From assembly GCF_010915725.1 (NCBI RefSeq), contig NZ_JAAIJR010000031.1, forward strand, positions 1 through 49,981: a stretch of DNA of 49,981 nucleotides. Direction: 5' to 3'. Source of the stretch: Thiorhodococcus mannitoliphagus. GTDB taxonomy: Bacteria > Pseudomonadota > Gammaproteobacteria > Chromatiales > Chromatiaceae. The stretch's first letter is position 1. The number at the start of each line of letters is the position of its first letter. The translations under genes and the position numbers were made by a program. The notes beneath the pieces were generated by a model that saw only the letters and a program-made list of their open reading frames with translations, was not told the DNA's origin and searched no databases. This document shows, in pieces, positions 32,862-41,577 of the stretch.

Positions 32862-33039
32862 AATTTTTGAATCAAGGCCGATTATTGATGATCCGGTGAA
32901 TACCGGGAGATGAGCCAAACCTTCTTTAGGTTGGGCATGGTGGCTGCGGGCGTCTGGGCTTGGTCCATTTCCGCAGTCTGCGGGCGTCTGGACCAAGAAA
33001 CCTGTTCACGCAGTTCCTAGTCTAGGTTGCGGTGCTCGC

Positions 33040-33063
33040 AAAAAACCCGCCACGCGGGCGGGT
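33040..33063 (-). terminator. Terminator after the small coiled-coil gene
   Basis: On the minus strand CCCGCCCGCGTGGCGGG is followed by TTTTTTG, a classical hairpin with T-run, 28 bases after the stop codon of the 74-residue gene. Confidence 0.8.
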
Positions 33064-33090
33064 CCGTTGCGCGGGGCGATGTAAGGCGGC

Positions 33091-33315
33091 TCAGTGATCC
33101 ACCAAATCGAGGCGCTGCTCAAGACGCTCGATGCGGCGGATAGCGCTCTGCAAGGTATCCCGATCACTGCCAGCCATCGCATAAAGACCGCCAAGGGTCT
33201 GCTCGATGACGGACAGCCGCAGCTCGACGCGGCCCACACGCTCATCCAGGGAATCGACCTTGGCGCGGATGTGACGCAGGTGCTCGAGCACGAGGTTAGT
33301 GGTGTCGTCAGTCAT
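33091..33315 (-). CDS. Small coiled-coil protein of unknown function
   Basis: The 74-residue product is one long amphipathic helix (LVLEHLRHIRAKVDSLDERV; LRLSVIEQTLGGLYAMAG; IRRIERLEQRLDLVDH) with heptad spacing of Leu, Ile and Val. Such short coiled-coil proteins beginning MTDDTTNLVLEHLRxIR are common in proteobacterial accessory DNA. It has no enzymatic motifs. AGGGGAGAATG spacing supports the ATG. It is followed by its own terminator, so it is likely a separate unit that is still expressed. Confidence 0.7.
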   Translation of the reverse strand: MTDDTTNLVLEHLRHIRAKVDSLDERVGRVELRLSVIEQTLGGLYAMAGSDRDTLQSAIRRIERLEQRLDLVDH

Positions 33316-33399
33316 CTTTCATTCTCCCCTGGGTCTCTGCTGAGACTAGCAAAAACCCGTCACGCGAGCCGATCAATTTCCGTTACGGGTGGCGGTCAT

Positions 33400-33870
33400 T
33401 CAGGCCAGCGCCGGGAGCAGGTGATCCAGGCGCCTCCGCACGTTGCCAACGGTCCTCGGTGAGCATGTGATGCCCTCGGCCTTGAGGATCGCGGCGACCT
33501 TCCGCTCGGGGACTCCAGCCAGCTCGAGGATACGTCGGTCCCGAGCGGATGGCTCCGGCCTGGTGGTTGGTTCCTCCTGCTCCTTCAGCCAGGCTTGGAA
33601 CCCTGGTTTGCCAGGGCTGGAAGCCCTGGCTACATAAAGCCGATAGGTGGTGAGGTAGTCGTAGAGGTATTTCTTGACGACGACCTGACCTCTTCCCGCC
33701 AACCGTCCATTTGTCGGACTCGGCCACCCGGGGGCGTGGTGACGGTTGTCGACTGATGCCATTTCATGGCGGAATCTGGCCATCAGAGCGCGGACAGCAT
33801 CACTATCCCCTTCTCGCGCTAGATCTTCGGTTCGCTTCGAGTGGAACTCTCCAAAATCGTCAATCTTCAC
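33400..33870 (-). CDS. Unknown protein with C-terminal HTH and in-frame repeat insertion
   Basis: The 156-residue product begins at a GTG that overlaps the integrase stop codon (GTGA). The N-terminal part (MKIDDFGEFHSKRTEDLARE) is unknown. The middle (YRLYVARASSPGKPGFQAWL) is encoded by a partial family A repeat that keeps the frame open. The end (RDRRILELAGVPERKVAAIL, then SPRTVGNVRRRL) looks like a resolvase-type helix-turn-helix. It could be an integrase-associated regulator. I see no support for a specific role, and the repeat may have disrupted it. Confidence 0.5.
   Translation of the reverse strand: MKIDDFGEFHSKRTEDLAREGDSDAVRALMARFRHEMASVDNRHHAPGWPSPTNGRLAGRGQVVVKKYLYDYLTTYRLYVARASSPGKPGFQAWLKEQEEPTTRPEPSARDRRILELAGVPERKVAAILKAEGITCSPRTVGNVRRRLDHLLPALA
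33586..33653. repeat. MITE-like element, family A, partial copy 3
   Basis: About 68 bp match one end of the family: the GCCAGGG/CCCTGGC palindrome, then TACATAAAGCCGATAGGTGG and the terminal GGTGGTGA. The other terminal repeat is missing. It lies inside the 156-residue ORF without breaking its frame. Confidence 0.8.
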
Positions 33871-34023
33871 GACGAGAACACCCGATCGACCACTTGCCGC
33901 TTATCCTCGACATTGGCGTGCATGTAGCGCGCGCTCGCGGTCAAGGTCTGGTGGCCTAGATGGGCCATGATCTGGGCTTGCCCGACGCCAGCGCGGCCAG
34001 GGCGGAGCCGCAGCCATGCCGCA
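33867..34023 (-). pseudogene. Tyrosine recombinase (integrase), C-terminal remnant
   Basis: The fragment starts with LRHGCGSALAALA, the catalytic LRH region, then after a one-base frame change continues GVGQAQIMAHLGHQTLTASA and RYMHANVEDK to a stop, covering the HxxR-like GH and the catalytic Tyr. The N-terminal two thirds are absent; the fragment begins exactly where the 232-bp right direct repeat ends. It is the remains of the integrase that presumably inserted the island at tRNA-Gly. Confidence 0.85.
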
Positions 34024-34286
<263 letters not shown>

Positions 34287-34299
34287 TTAGGAGCCAACA

Positions 34300-34327
34300 A
34301 TTATAGTTTCTAGACTCAGACTGTCAA
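34300..34327 (-). promoter_or_regulatory. Consensus sigma-70 promoter of tRNA-Gly
   Basis: On the minus strand TTGACA and TATAAT, both exact consensus hexamers, are 16 bases apart. The tRNA begins 14 bases after the -10 box. It partly overlaps the sequence just after the pgsA stop codon. Confidence 0.9.
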
Positions 34328-34335
34328 CCCCTTTT

Positions 34336-34917
34336 TCAGTCTGATTTCGCCTGACTTGCGTCCACCTTGCCAGACAAGCTCGGCCAAGCCGCGTCCAGAT
34401 AGAGCACCATCGACCAGAGTGTCAGCGTGGCCGCCACATACAGCAGCGCAACACCAATATCGTAGACCCAAGGGCCGAAAACGGAGTCCCTGAGGATGAG
34501 CAGCACGATGGAGATCATCTGCGCCGTCGTCTTGACCTTGCCAAGTTTGGAGACCGCGACTGCGGCCCGCGCACCAATCTCCGCCATCCATTCACGCAAT
34601 GCCGAGACCGTGATTTCCCGACCGATGATGACCATCACCGGCAGCGCGATCAGGACGCGCGGATCCACCTGCAGCAGAACCACCAGCGACACGGCTACCA
34701 TGAGCTTATCGGCGACCGGATCCAGAAAGGCGCCGAGCGGCGACGTCTGCTGCAAGCGTCGCGCAAGATAGCCATCCAGCCAATCCGTCAGGGCCGCGAT
34801 GCCAAAGACGGCTGCCGCCGCGTAGGGCGCCCAGGGCTCATCGACATAGAAGACGGCAACGAAGATGGGGATCAACACAATGCGCAGCATTGTGAGGATG
34901 TTCGGCAGGTTCCACAT
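34336..34917 (-). CDS. pgsA: CDP-diacylglycerol-glycerol-3-phosphate 3-phosphatidyltransferase
   Basis: The 193-residue membrane protein has the CDP-alcohol phosphotransferase signature DWLDGYLARR...GAFLDPVADK (DG, AR, G, D, D) between hydrophobic helices. It makes phosphatidylglycerophosphate, the committed step to phosphatidylglycerol and cardiolipin. The ATG at 34917 gives MWNLPNILTMLRI, the normal family start; longer in-frame starts lie in uvrC. It begins 4 bases after uvrC, preserving the uvrC-pgsA-glyW order. Confidence 0.96.
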   Translation of the reverse strand: MWNLPNILTMLRIVLIPIFVAVFYVDEPWAPYAAAAVFGIAALTDWLDGYLARRLQQTSPLGAFLDPVADKLMVAVSLVVLLQVDPRVLIALPVMVIIGREITVSALREWMAEIGARAAVAVSKLGKVKTTAQMISIVLLILRDSVFGPWVYDIGVALLYVAATLTLWSMVLYLDAAWPSLSGKVDASQAKSD

Positions 34918-34921
34918 CGCT

Positions 34922-36745
34922 TCAGGATCCCGAGACGTCTTGATGAAAGCGGTCGTAGATTTGCTGGGCCAACTGGTGGCTGATGCCATCGACCCCGGCG
35001 ATATCCTCGACCCCGGCGCGAGCCAAGCCACGCAGACCGCCAAACTGCTTGAGGAGGCGCTGACGGCGCTTGGGTCCAACCCCGCTGATCTCTTCTAGCA
35101 CGGACGTCGTTCGGGCCTTGGCGCGACGCTGACGGTGACCGGTGATCGCAAAGCGGTGGGCCTCGTCGCGAATCTGCTCGATCAAGTGCATGGCAGGCGA
35201 GTCGCTTGAAAGTATAACGGCCCCCTCCCGACCCAACAACCAAAGCTGCTCGGTTCCGGGGCGACGGTCCGGCCCTTTCGAAACACCAACCATCAGTAGA
35301 CCCGTCACGCCGAGTTCCTGAAGTGCCGCAGCAACGGCCCCAAGCTGACCGCGACCTCCGTCGATGAAGAGGATGTCCGGAACGGGGTATTCGCCCTGCT
35401 TCACCCGTTTGTAACGCCGGGTCAGCGCCTGGTGCATGGCGGCGTAGTCATCACCCGGCGTGATGCCGTCGATGTTGAAGTGCCGATAGTCAGACTTGCG
35501 CGGACCCTCCGCGTCGAAGACGACACAAGAGGCCACGGTGCGCTCCCCCCTGGTATGACTGATGTCGAAGCACTCCATGCGCGACGGCAGCTCTTCCAGA
35601 TCCAAGGCGTCGCGCAGCGCCTCGAGGCGACGGGCGTAGCCCGCCTGGCTCCCGAGCCGGGATTTGAGCGCGATCTCCGCATTGCCGCGCGCCATTTCCA
35701 GCCAGCGGGCGCGCTCTGTCCGGACGCTGCCGCGAATCTGGACGCGGCGCCCAGCCTGCTCGGAAAAGGCCTCCTCGAGCAGATCTTCCTCATCCGGAGG
35801 AACGCTGACGATCAGCTCCGGCGGGATGAACTTGTCGACATAGAACTGGGCGAGGAAGCCGGCCATGAGTGCCGCCTCCTCGGTATCCTCGGGTGCTTGA
35901 GGGAAAAAGGCCTTGTTACCGAGATTGCGGCCGCCGCGGATGAAGAAGACCTGAACGCAGTGAACACCACCCGCCTGCGCGCAGGCGATGATGTCGAGAT
36001 CGCCGCCCTCCCCGCTCACGTACTGGCGCTGCTGGATCCGCCGCAAGGTCGCGATCTGGTCCCGCAGCACGGCGGCCCGCTCGAACTCCAATGCCTCGGA
36101 TGCCCGCTCCATGGCGACAACCAGCTCATCCACCACCTCGTCCGTGCGCCCGTCGAGGAACTTGATGCTGTGCGCCACATCCTCGGCGTAGTGCTCGGGC
36201 GTGATGAACTCCACACAGGGACCACTGCAGCGCTTGATCTGATACTGCAGACAGGGTCGCGAGCGATTGCGGAAGAAGGCGTCCTCGCATTGGCGAACCG
36301 GAAACAGCTTCTGCAGCAGCTGGAGCGTCTCGCGCACCGCCGAAGCGCTCGGATAGGGTCCGAAAAAGCGTCCCGGCCCCTTGCGCGAGCCGCGATAAAA
36401 GGCGAGCCGCGGATAGTCATCCTGAGTCGTCAGGTAGATGTAGGGATAACTCTTGTCATCGCGCAGCAGCACATTGAAGCGTGGCCGCAACGACTTGATG
36501 AGGTTGCTCTCCAACAGCAGCGCCTCGCCCTCGGTGCGCGTGACCGTCACCTCGATGTCGGCGATCTGACTCACCATGAGCTGGAGACGGCCATTCAGGG
36601 AGCGGCTGAAATAGCTACCGACCCGCCGCCTGAGGTTCTTTGCCTTGCCGACATAGAGCACGGTCCCGCCGGCATCCACCATTCGGTAGACCCCGGGCGC
36701 CTGCGGCATGCCCTTCAGCAGCCCACGGGGATGGTCCTGGGTCAT
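34922..36745 (-). CDS. uvrC: Excinuclease ABC subunit C
   Basis: The 607-residue product has the GIY-YIG nuclease (APGVYRMVDAGGTVLYVGKA), the UVR interaction motif (DEVVDELVVAMERASEALEF), the RNase H-like C-terminal nuclease with FDISHTRGERTVASCVVF, and a final helix-hairpin-helix pair (ISGVGPKRRQRLLKQFGG; ARAGVEDIAGVDGISHQLAQ). It makes both incisions in nucleotide excision repair. The ATG at 36745 is used; it overlaps the stop codon of the glycosylase gene upstream (ATGA), so the two repair genes are likely co-translated. Confidence 0.97.
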   Translation of the reverse strand: MTQDHPRGLLKGMPQAPGVYRMVDAGGTVLYVGKAKNLRRRVGSYFSRSLNGRLQLMVSQIADIEVTVTRTEGEALLLESNLIKSLRPRFNVLLRDDKSYPYIYLTTQDDYPRLAFYRGSRKGPGRFFGPYPSASAVRETLQLLQKLFPVRQCEDAFFRNRSRPCLQYQIKRCSGPCVEFITPEHYAEDVAHSIKFLDGRTDEVVDELVVAMERASEALEFERAAVLRDQIATLRRIQQRQYVSGEGGDLDIIACAQAGGVHCVQVFFIRGGRNLGNKAFFPQAPEDTEEAALMAGFLAQFYVDKFIPPELIVSVPPDEEDLLEEAFSEQAGRRVQIRGSVRTERARWLEMARGNAEIALKSRLGSQAGYARRLEALRDALDLEELPSRMECFDISHTRGERTVASCVVFDAEGPRKSDYRHFNIDGITPGDDYAAMHQALTRRYKRVKQGEYPVPDILFIDGGRGQLGAVAAALQELGVTGLLMVGVSKGPDRRPGTEQLWLLGREGAVILSSDSPAMHLIEQIRDEAHRFAITGHRQRRAKARTTSVLEEISGVGPKRRQRLLKQFGGLRGLARAGVEDIAGVDGISHQLAQQIYDRFHQDVSGS

Positions 36746-37401
36746 GCCTGCATTCGGCTCGGTTCGGCCGAGCCCAGGAGTGCGCGGGCGCGGGCGAAGA
36801 CCTGATGGAACTGGGCTTCGGTTAGACGCCTCGTCTGGGTGTTGTAACGACTGCAATGATAGGAATCGAGCAGAACTCGCCCGCCTGGGAGTCCGTGCTC
36901 GGCCCCGTGTGCAAATGCCAGCCGCGCCTGAGGCAGTCCGAGCGCCCGCGCGACGGCGGTGTGCGCCACCCGCCCCAGCGCAATGATGACGGCGCCATCC
37001 GCAAGCGGCTCGATCTCGGCCGCCAGATAAGGGTTACAGCTGCGTACCTCGGCTGTCGTTGGCTTGTTCTCCGGCGGCAAACACTTGACGGCATTGGTGA
37101 TCCGACAGTCTTGGAGCCTCAGCCCATCATCGCGCGCCGTCGAGACAGGACGCGTGGCGAACCCGAATCGATGCAGGGTCGCGTACAGGAGGATCCCGGC
37201 GTGGTCGCCAGTGAAAGGGCGTCCCGTCGCATTGGCACCATGCATCCCAGGCGCGAGCCCGACGACCAGCAGGCGTGCCGAGACGTCGCCGAAGGACGCG
37301 ACCGGGGCCGCATGATAGTCCGGATGCGCCTGGCGAACGGCTGCGAGGTGCGCGGCCAAACGCGGACAGCGCCGGCAGTTGGGATCGAAGAGATGCGTCA
37401 T
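36742..37401 (-). CDS. Uracil-DNA glycosylase, family 5-like
   Basis: The 219-residue product has four cysteines of a [4Fe-4S] cluster (CRRCPRL at the start; NAVKCLPP and RSCNPYL), the catalytic-site motif GLAPGMHGANATGRPFTGD and the C-terminal DSYHCSRYNTQ. This fits the UdgB (family 5) type, with GLAPG and no polar Asp, which removes uracil and some other deaminated bases. The start may be 37401 (MTHLFDPNCRRCP, as in the family) or 37494. It ends in a 4-base overlap with uvrC. Confidence 0.85.
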   Translation of the reverse strand: MTHLFDPNCRRCPRLAAHLAAVRQAHPDYHAAPVASFGDVSARLLVVGLAPGMHGANATGRPFTGDHAGILLYATLHRFGFATRPVSTARDDGLRLQDCRITNAVKCLPPENKPTTAEVRSCNPYLAAEIEPLADGAVIIALGRVAHTAVARALGLPQARLAFAHGAEHGLPGGRVLLDSYHCSRYNTQTRRLTEAQFHQVFARARALLGSAEPSRMQA

Positions 37402-37534
37402 GAGGCCGAGCGACAGCGAGCGGAACGACGATTCATAGGGACTGAGCGGGTCAATTGAGGCTTCTCGGAAGTCTAAATGAATCGCGTCAGACATCCACCC
37501 CGGGCCTTGGGCGCTCAGTCGGGCAAACCCAATC

Positions 37535-38392
37535 TCAGCGGCCTGCGGCTCCGCCCATCTCGGTCAGCTCCAGTGGTCTGCCTTCCTGACGCTCCTTGAG
37601 CGCCTTGATGATCTGCGAGGAGATCTCCTCAATGGACTGCGTCGTCGTGTTGAGCGTCGGCACCTGCAGGCGCTTGAACATCTGCTGGGCCACGCGGATG
37701 TCGTCCTGGCAGCGCTTCAGAGAGGCGTATGGGCTACCGGGGCGACGCTCCTCGCGGATGAGCTGAAGACGCTGCGGGTCGATGGTCAAGGCGAAGAGCT
37801 TATCCTTGCAATCATAGAGAAGTTGAGGCACGTCGCCGCGCTCGAAATCCTCTTCAGTGATGGGATAGTTCGCCGAGCGCAGACCATAGTGCATCGCCAA
37901 GTAGAGGCAGGTCGGCGTCTTGCCTGAGCGCGAGACACCGGTCAGCACAACATCGGCGCGATGAAAGTTGTCCGGACGAATACCGTCGTCGTTGGCCATG
38001 GCAAAATTGATGGCCTCGATCCGTTTGGTATAGAAGCTGGGCTTGGTGATGGCGTGGCTGCGCCCGGACTTCATGCTCGGTGGAACGCCAAGCTCTTTGG
38101 AGAGCGGCCCGACGAAGACCTCAAAGAGTTCCATGTAGAAACAGTTGCCGGACTTGATGATGTCGCGGATTTCTTCGTTGAGCATGGTCGCGAAGACGAT
38201 GGGCCGGGCGCCATCCCGATCAGCCGCTTCCTGCAAACGCTGCGTCAGCGCCTTGGCGCGCAGGTCGGTATTGATATAGGGCATGTAGACCTGCTCGAAG
38301 TCGACGCTGTCGAACTGCGTCAGCAGGCTGTGGCCGAGGGTCTCGGCGGTGATCCCAGTGCTCTCGGAAACGAAAAAGACGGTGCGATTCAT
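37535..38392 (-). CDS. ppsR: PEP synthase regulatory protein (bifunctional kinase/pyrophosphorylase)
   Basis: The 285-residue product begins NRTVFFVSESTGITAETLGH and contains the P-loop-like VVLTGVSRSGKTPTCLYLA of the DUF299 family. PpsR inactivates phosphoenolpyruvate synthase by ADP-dependent phosphorylation of a Thr and reverses it with phosphate. The ATG at 38392 gives the family start. It converges on no neighbour and is divergent from the unknown gene at 38640. The ppsA target gene is not in the window. Confidence 0.94.
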   Translation of the reverse strand: MNRTVFFVSESTGITAETLGHSLLTQFDSVDFEQVYMPYINTDLRAKALTQRLQEAADRDGARPIVFATMLNEEIRDIIKSGNCFYMELFEVFVGPLSKELGVPPSMKSGRSHAITKPSFYTKRIEAINFAMANDDGIRPDNFHRADVVLTGVSRSGKTPTCLYLAMHYGLRSANYPITEEDFERGDVPQLLYDCKDKLFALTIDPQRLQLIREERRPGSPYASLKRCQDDIRVAQQMFKRLQVPTLNTTTQSIEEISSQIIKALKERQEGRPLELTEMGGAAGR

Positions 38393-38639
38393 GTGCTCTC
38401 TTGTCTCGTGTGCAAGGCGGCGCCCCCTGGGGCCAGGCCATTCATCCGGTTCCCAGAGCCGAGCCCTGACGACCCGACTCAGCGACCGCTCAGCATATCC
38501 GCTTTCAACGCAACTTGGCCTGTGATGCACGTCAATGTGATCTATATTGGATTTTGTTGATATGCCAGTTGACCGGGTTGCCGAATGCGCGGCACCGCTG
38601 ACGCCAAACTTCCCTCCAATCGCTCGAGGAGTTCGCCGA

Positions 38640-39095
38640 ATGGCCACCATCTCCAATGATCAGGATCTGCGCAAGGCTCTGGATACGCTGAGCGCCGTGC
38701 AGCAACGCGTGCTCGGGTGCAAGTTCGCGGAGAATGTGAAGCACCTGATCAAGGACGAGCGTCTGCATCGCGCCATCGCGACCGGGCTGCAAGAAGCGCT
38801 GACGCCCGGCGAACTCGAGGATGCCTATCGGGCGGCGAAAGGCTATGCGGTCACGACCTACACGGAATGCGGAAAGGATACGGACTGGCTCGCTCAGGCC
38901 GACCATTTCGTCGCCGCTGCGGCAGCGGCGGCACTGACCCCGGACACGCTGATCGCGGACAAGCAAAATCGAGCCTGGAAGTCGGCCGTCAATGCGCGTA
39001 TGGCAGTCAACTGCGCCATCATGGATGATGATGCGACCCCCGAAACGGATGAGGCGCGACGCCAGCACGAAATCGCCAGCGATTTCCTCGGCTAG
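38640..39095 (+). CDS. Helical protein of unknown function (151 residues)
   Basis: I do not recognise this family. The product is helical and Ala-rich, with two cysteines in the first half (VLGCKFAEN, TYTECGKD) and a third near the end (AVNCAIMDD). It contains conserved-looking segments FAENVKHLIKDERLHRAI and TLIADKQNRAWKSAVNARMA. There is no signal peptide and no known motif. The ATG at 38640 follows a TCGAGGAGTTCGCCGA sequence with AGGAG about 10 bases upstream. It sits between ppsR and the hydrogenase maturation gene, convergent with the latter. Confidence 0.7.
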   Translation: MATISNDQDLRKALDTLSAVQQRVLGCKFAENVKHLIKDERLHRAIATGLQEALTPGELEDAYRAAKGYAVTTYTECGKDTDWLAQADHFVAAAAAAALTPDTLIADKQNRAWKSAVNARMAVNCAIMDDDATPETDEARRQHEIASDFLG

Positions 39096-39164
39096 CCATG
39101 CAATCCTGGTGACGCTACCTGGCCGAACGTGATCCGGCCTGGTGGCGCTTGCCGGCGCGGCCCA

Positions 39165-39713
39165 TCACCCGAAGGCAGTGCATAACTCGCCCGCCTTGGG
39201 GCTCTCGGTCATCTCGAGTTCCCGGACGCTTACCCCCCAACCCTGCAGGATCGACACCAGGGTCACCATGAAGCGCGGCATGGCGTCCCTGAGCGTCGGC
39301 GACAGTTCCAGCCCGAGATCCACGCATTCCGGGACGATCCCAACCAGCACGATCTCTTCCGGTGCGTACTCCAGCAACTCTGCAACGGCGAGCACGTCCG
39401 CCACGCCGAGGTGGTGCACCGAGAGTTTCTGCGTCAGGACGCGACGGATCTCGGCATTGCGGATCACCCGGATCTCCCCTGGCGGCGCCTCGAGCGCGAC
39501 GGCGTCCAGCATCAGGATCCGGTCGTGCTCCGCGAACAGCGGCAGCAGATCCAGCCCGGAGGTGCCGCCGTCTTCGAGCCGCACGGCCGGCTCGAAGCGG
39601 TAGTCCCGCTCAAGCCGACGCAGGGCATGAACACCCACGCCCTCGTCACTCAAGAGCAGGTTACCCCAGCCAATGACCAGGGCATCCGCCGCGCCCTCAG
39701 AGTGCCTTGACAC
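39165..39713 (-). CDS. hybD: [NiFe] hydrogenase maturation protease (HybD type)
   Basis: The 182-residue product has VIGWGNLLLSDEGVGVHAL and ERDYRFEPAVRLEDGGTSGL followed by MLDAVAL, with Glu, Asp and later His (SVHHLGVADVL) as the nickel ligands of the HupD/HybD peptidase family. It cleaves the C-terminal tail of the large subunit once nickel is inserted. Translation starts at a GTG overlapping the last 17 bases of hybC, with GGAG about 8 bases before it. Confidence 0.92.
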   Translation of the reverse strand: MSRHSEGAADALVIGWGNLLLSDEGVGVHALRRLERDYRFEPAVRLEDGGTSGLDLLPLFAEHDRILMLDAVALEAPPGEIRVIRNAEIRRVLTQKLSVHHLGVADVLAVAELLEYAPEEIVLVGIVPECVDLGLELSPTLRDAMPRFMVTLVSILQGWGVSVRELEMTESPKAGELCTAFG

Positions 39714-41400
39714 TGACGATCTCCCGCCGCTCGTTGTCGTGCAGGTGGATGGCGCAGGCCAGACAGGGGTCGAAGGAATGCACCGTGCGCAGGACCTCCA
39801 GGGGACGTTGCTCGTCCAGAATGGGGTTGTCGATCAGCGACGCCTCGTAAGGGCCGCGCGCATCGTTCTGATTGCGCGGGCCGGCGTTCCAGGTCGAGGG
39901 CACCACGGCCTGATAGTTCTTGATCTTGCCATTCTCGATCACGACCCAGTGTGAGAGCACGCCGCGCGGCGCCTCGTGGAAACCGTAGCCCATCTGCTCG
40001 CCCTTGGGGAAGGTCGGCGGATTGAAGCTGGTCACATCACCGCTGGCGATGTTGGCGACCAAGGCATGGTAGTTCTCGACCATCATGTCGTAGAGCACCT
40101 GGGTGCGGATGCAGCGCGCCAGATGACGTCCCAGGGATGAGTGCAGCGCACTCATCGGCACCTCTTTCCCAGCGATGGCGCCGATGCGCGCAACCGCGTC
40201 GTTGAGATAGCCGAGCGTGCCCTCGTGACCGGCCGCAACCATGGCCAGCACATTGGCCAGCGGTCCGACCTGTGCGGGCTCGTCGTTGAAGGTCGGCGAT
40301 TTGACCCAGGAATAGGCGGCATCCTCCTGGAAATCCGTGTATTCGGGCACGGTCTCGCCCTCATAGGGCGAGCGCGTCCAGTCGCCCTGATACCAGCTGT
40401 GTTTGATGCTCTCCTTGACACTCTGCTCGAAGAAGGGATCGCCGAAGTGGCGGACGGGCTGGAAGGCGTCCAGATTGGCGGCCGGAATATAGCCGCCGGG
40501 CATCCCGAAGTCCGTCCCCTTGGTATCGCGCGGGAAGTCGGGTACCGACAGATAGTTCATGACACCCGCGCCATAGGGCAGCCAGTCCGCATAGAGGGCG
40601 GCGATGGCGATGACATCCGGCAGATAGACCTTGCGCAGGAAGCCCTCCAACTCCGCCATCAGCGTCTGCATGTAGGCCAGGCGCTCCATGTTGAGGGCGG
40701 ATTGATCGTCCGGGTTGATGGCGTTGGCCACCCCGCCGACCGCCAGGTTCTGAATGTGCGGGGTCTTAGAGCCCAAGATCGCCGTGATCTGGTTGGATTT
40801 GCGCTGATACTCCATGGCTTCCAGATAGTGCGCGACGGCCATCAGATTGGCCTCGGGCGGCAGCTTCATGGCCTCATGGCCCCAGTAGCCGTGCGCGAAG
40901 ATACCGAGCTGTCCGCTCTCGACCAGCTTCTTGACCCGCGCCTGGACCTGCGCAAAATGGGCGGCGTTGTTGTTTGGCCAGTCCGAGAGGCTCTGCGCCA
41001 GGGTCTCGGTCGCCTTGGGATCCGCCTGCAGCGCAGAGACCACGTCGACCCAGTCGAGCGCAGAGAGATGATAGAAGTGCACCACATGATCGTGGATGCC
41101 GTGCGCCGCGACGATCAGGTTACGGATCAGCTGGGCGTTCAGCGGAATCTCCAACTTGAGCGCGTCCTCCACCGCCCGCACCGAAGCGATGGCATGCACC
41201 GTGGTGCAGACGCCGCAGATCCGCTGGGTGTAGAGCCAGGCGTCGCGCGGGTCGCGCCCCGTAAGGATGGTCTCGATTCCCCGCCACATCTGACCGCTCG
41301 ACCAGGCGTTGACGACCTTGCCGTCTTGAATGTCGCAATCGACTCGCAGATGCCCCTCGATCCGAGTGACCGGATCCACACTGATACGTTTGGTCGTCAC
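39697..41400 (-). CDS. hybC: [NiFe] uptake hydrogenase large subunit
   Basis: The 567-residue product has RICGVC near the N-terminus and DPCLACAIH near the C-terminus, the four Cys that hold the Ni-Fe site. Fifteen residues follow the DPCxxCxxH His and are removed by HybD. Overall it resembles group 1 membrane-bound uptake hydrogenases of Hyd-2 type. It starts at a GTG with GGAG 8 bases upstream. A repeat-like sequence fills the 177 bases between hybB and this gene. Confidence 0.95.
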   Translation of the reverse strand: MTTKRISVDPVTRIEGHLRVDCDIQDGKVVNAWSSGQMWRGIETILTGRDPRDAWLYTQRICGVCTTVHAIASVRAVEDALKLEIPLNAQLIRNLIVAAHGIHDHVVHFYHLSALDWVDVVSALQADPKATETLAQSLSDWPNNNAAHFAQVQARVKKLVESGQLGIFAHGYWGHEAMKLPPEANLMAVAHYLEAMEYQRKSNQITAILGSKTPHIQNLAVGGVANAINPDDQSALNMERLAYMQTLMAELEGFLRKVYLPDVIAIAALYADWLPYGAGVMNYLSVPDFPRDTKGTDFGMPGGYIPAANLDAFQPVRHFGDPFFEQSVKESIKHSWYQGDWTRSPYEGETVPEYTDFQEDAAYSWVKSPTFNDEPAQVGPLANVLAMVAAGHEGTLGYLNDAVARIGAIAGKEVPMSALHSSLGRHLARCIRTQVLYDMMVENYHALVANIASGDVTSFNPPTFPKGEQMGYGFHEAPRGVLSHWVVIENGKIKNYQAVVPSTWNAGPRNQNDARGPYEASLIDNPILDEQRPLEVLRTVHSFDPCLACAIHLHDNERREIVSVKAL

Positions 41401-41476
41401 TGCTGTTGCTCCGCTAACTGTAAGGATTGGCCCGAGCCCATCAGGGTTGCTGAAACCACGCTCTCACCGGGGATCT

Positions 41477-41555
41477 GTAGGGTGGACAAACGCAGTGCGG
41501 TCCACCGGCCGGCGAGCTGGATTTGCTGGACTTCGCTCGCGCTCGGCCACCCTAC
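41477..41555. repeat. GTAGGGTGGAC-type inverted repeat in the hybB-hybC gap
   Basis: GTAGGGTGGACAAACGCAGT and GCGGTCCACCGG are followed by a facing CGGCCACCCTAC. Sequences of the form GTAGGGTGGATAAGCG..CATCCACC are dispersed repeats in many proteobacteria. It splits the hydrogenase operon without an ORF and could form an mRNA hairpin. Confidence 0.6.
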
Positions 41556-41577
41556 CCGTCTGCCCCCGCCTGACATC

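Noticed and set aside
32766-33039. A possible hsdR or other restriction gene upstream of the hsdM remnant
   Set aside because: The stretch contains only an inverted repeat and short frames. No restriction motif is visible.
35432-36805. A 457-residue plus-strand ORF opposite uvrC
   Set aside because: It is the antisense frame of uvrC, with no domain signature and overlapping fully a gene with clear motifs.
38520-38545. A CRP-like site (TGTGA followed after six bases by TCA)
   Set aside because: Only one half matches the consensus well, and no clear promoter is attached to it.
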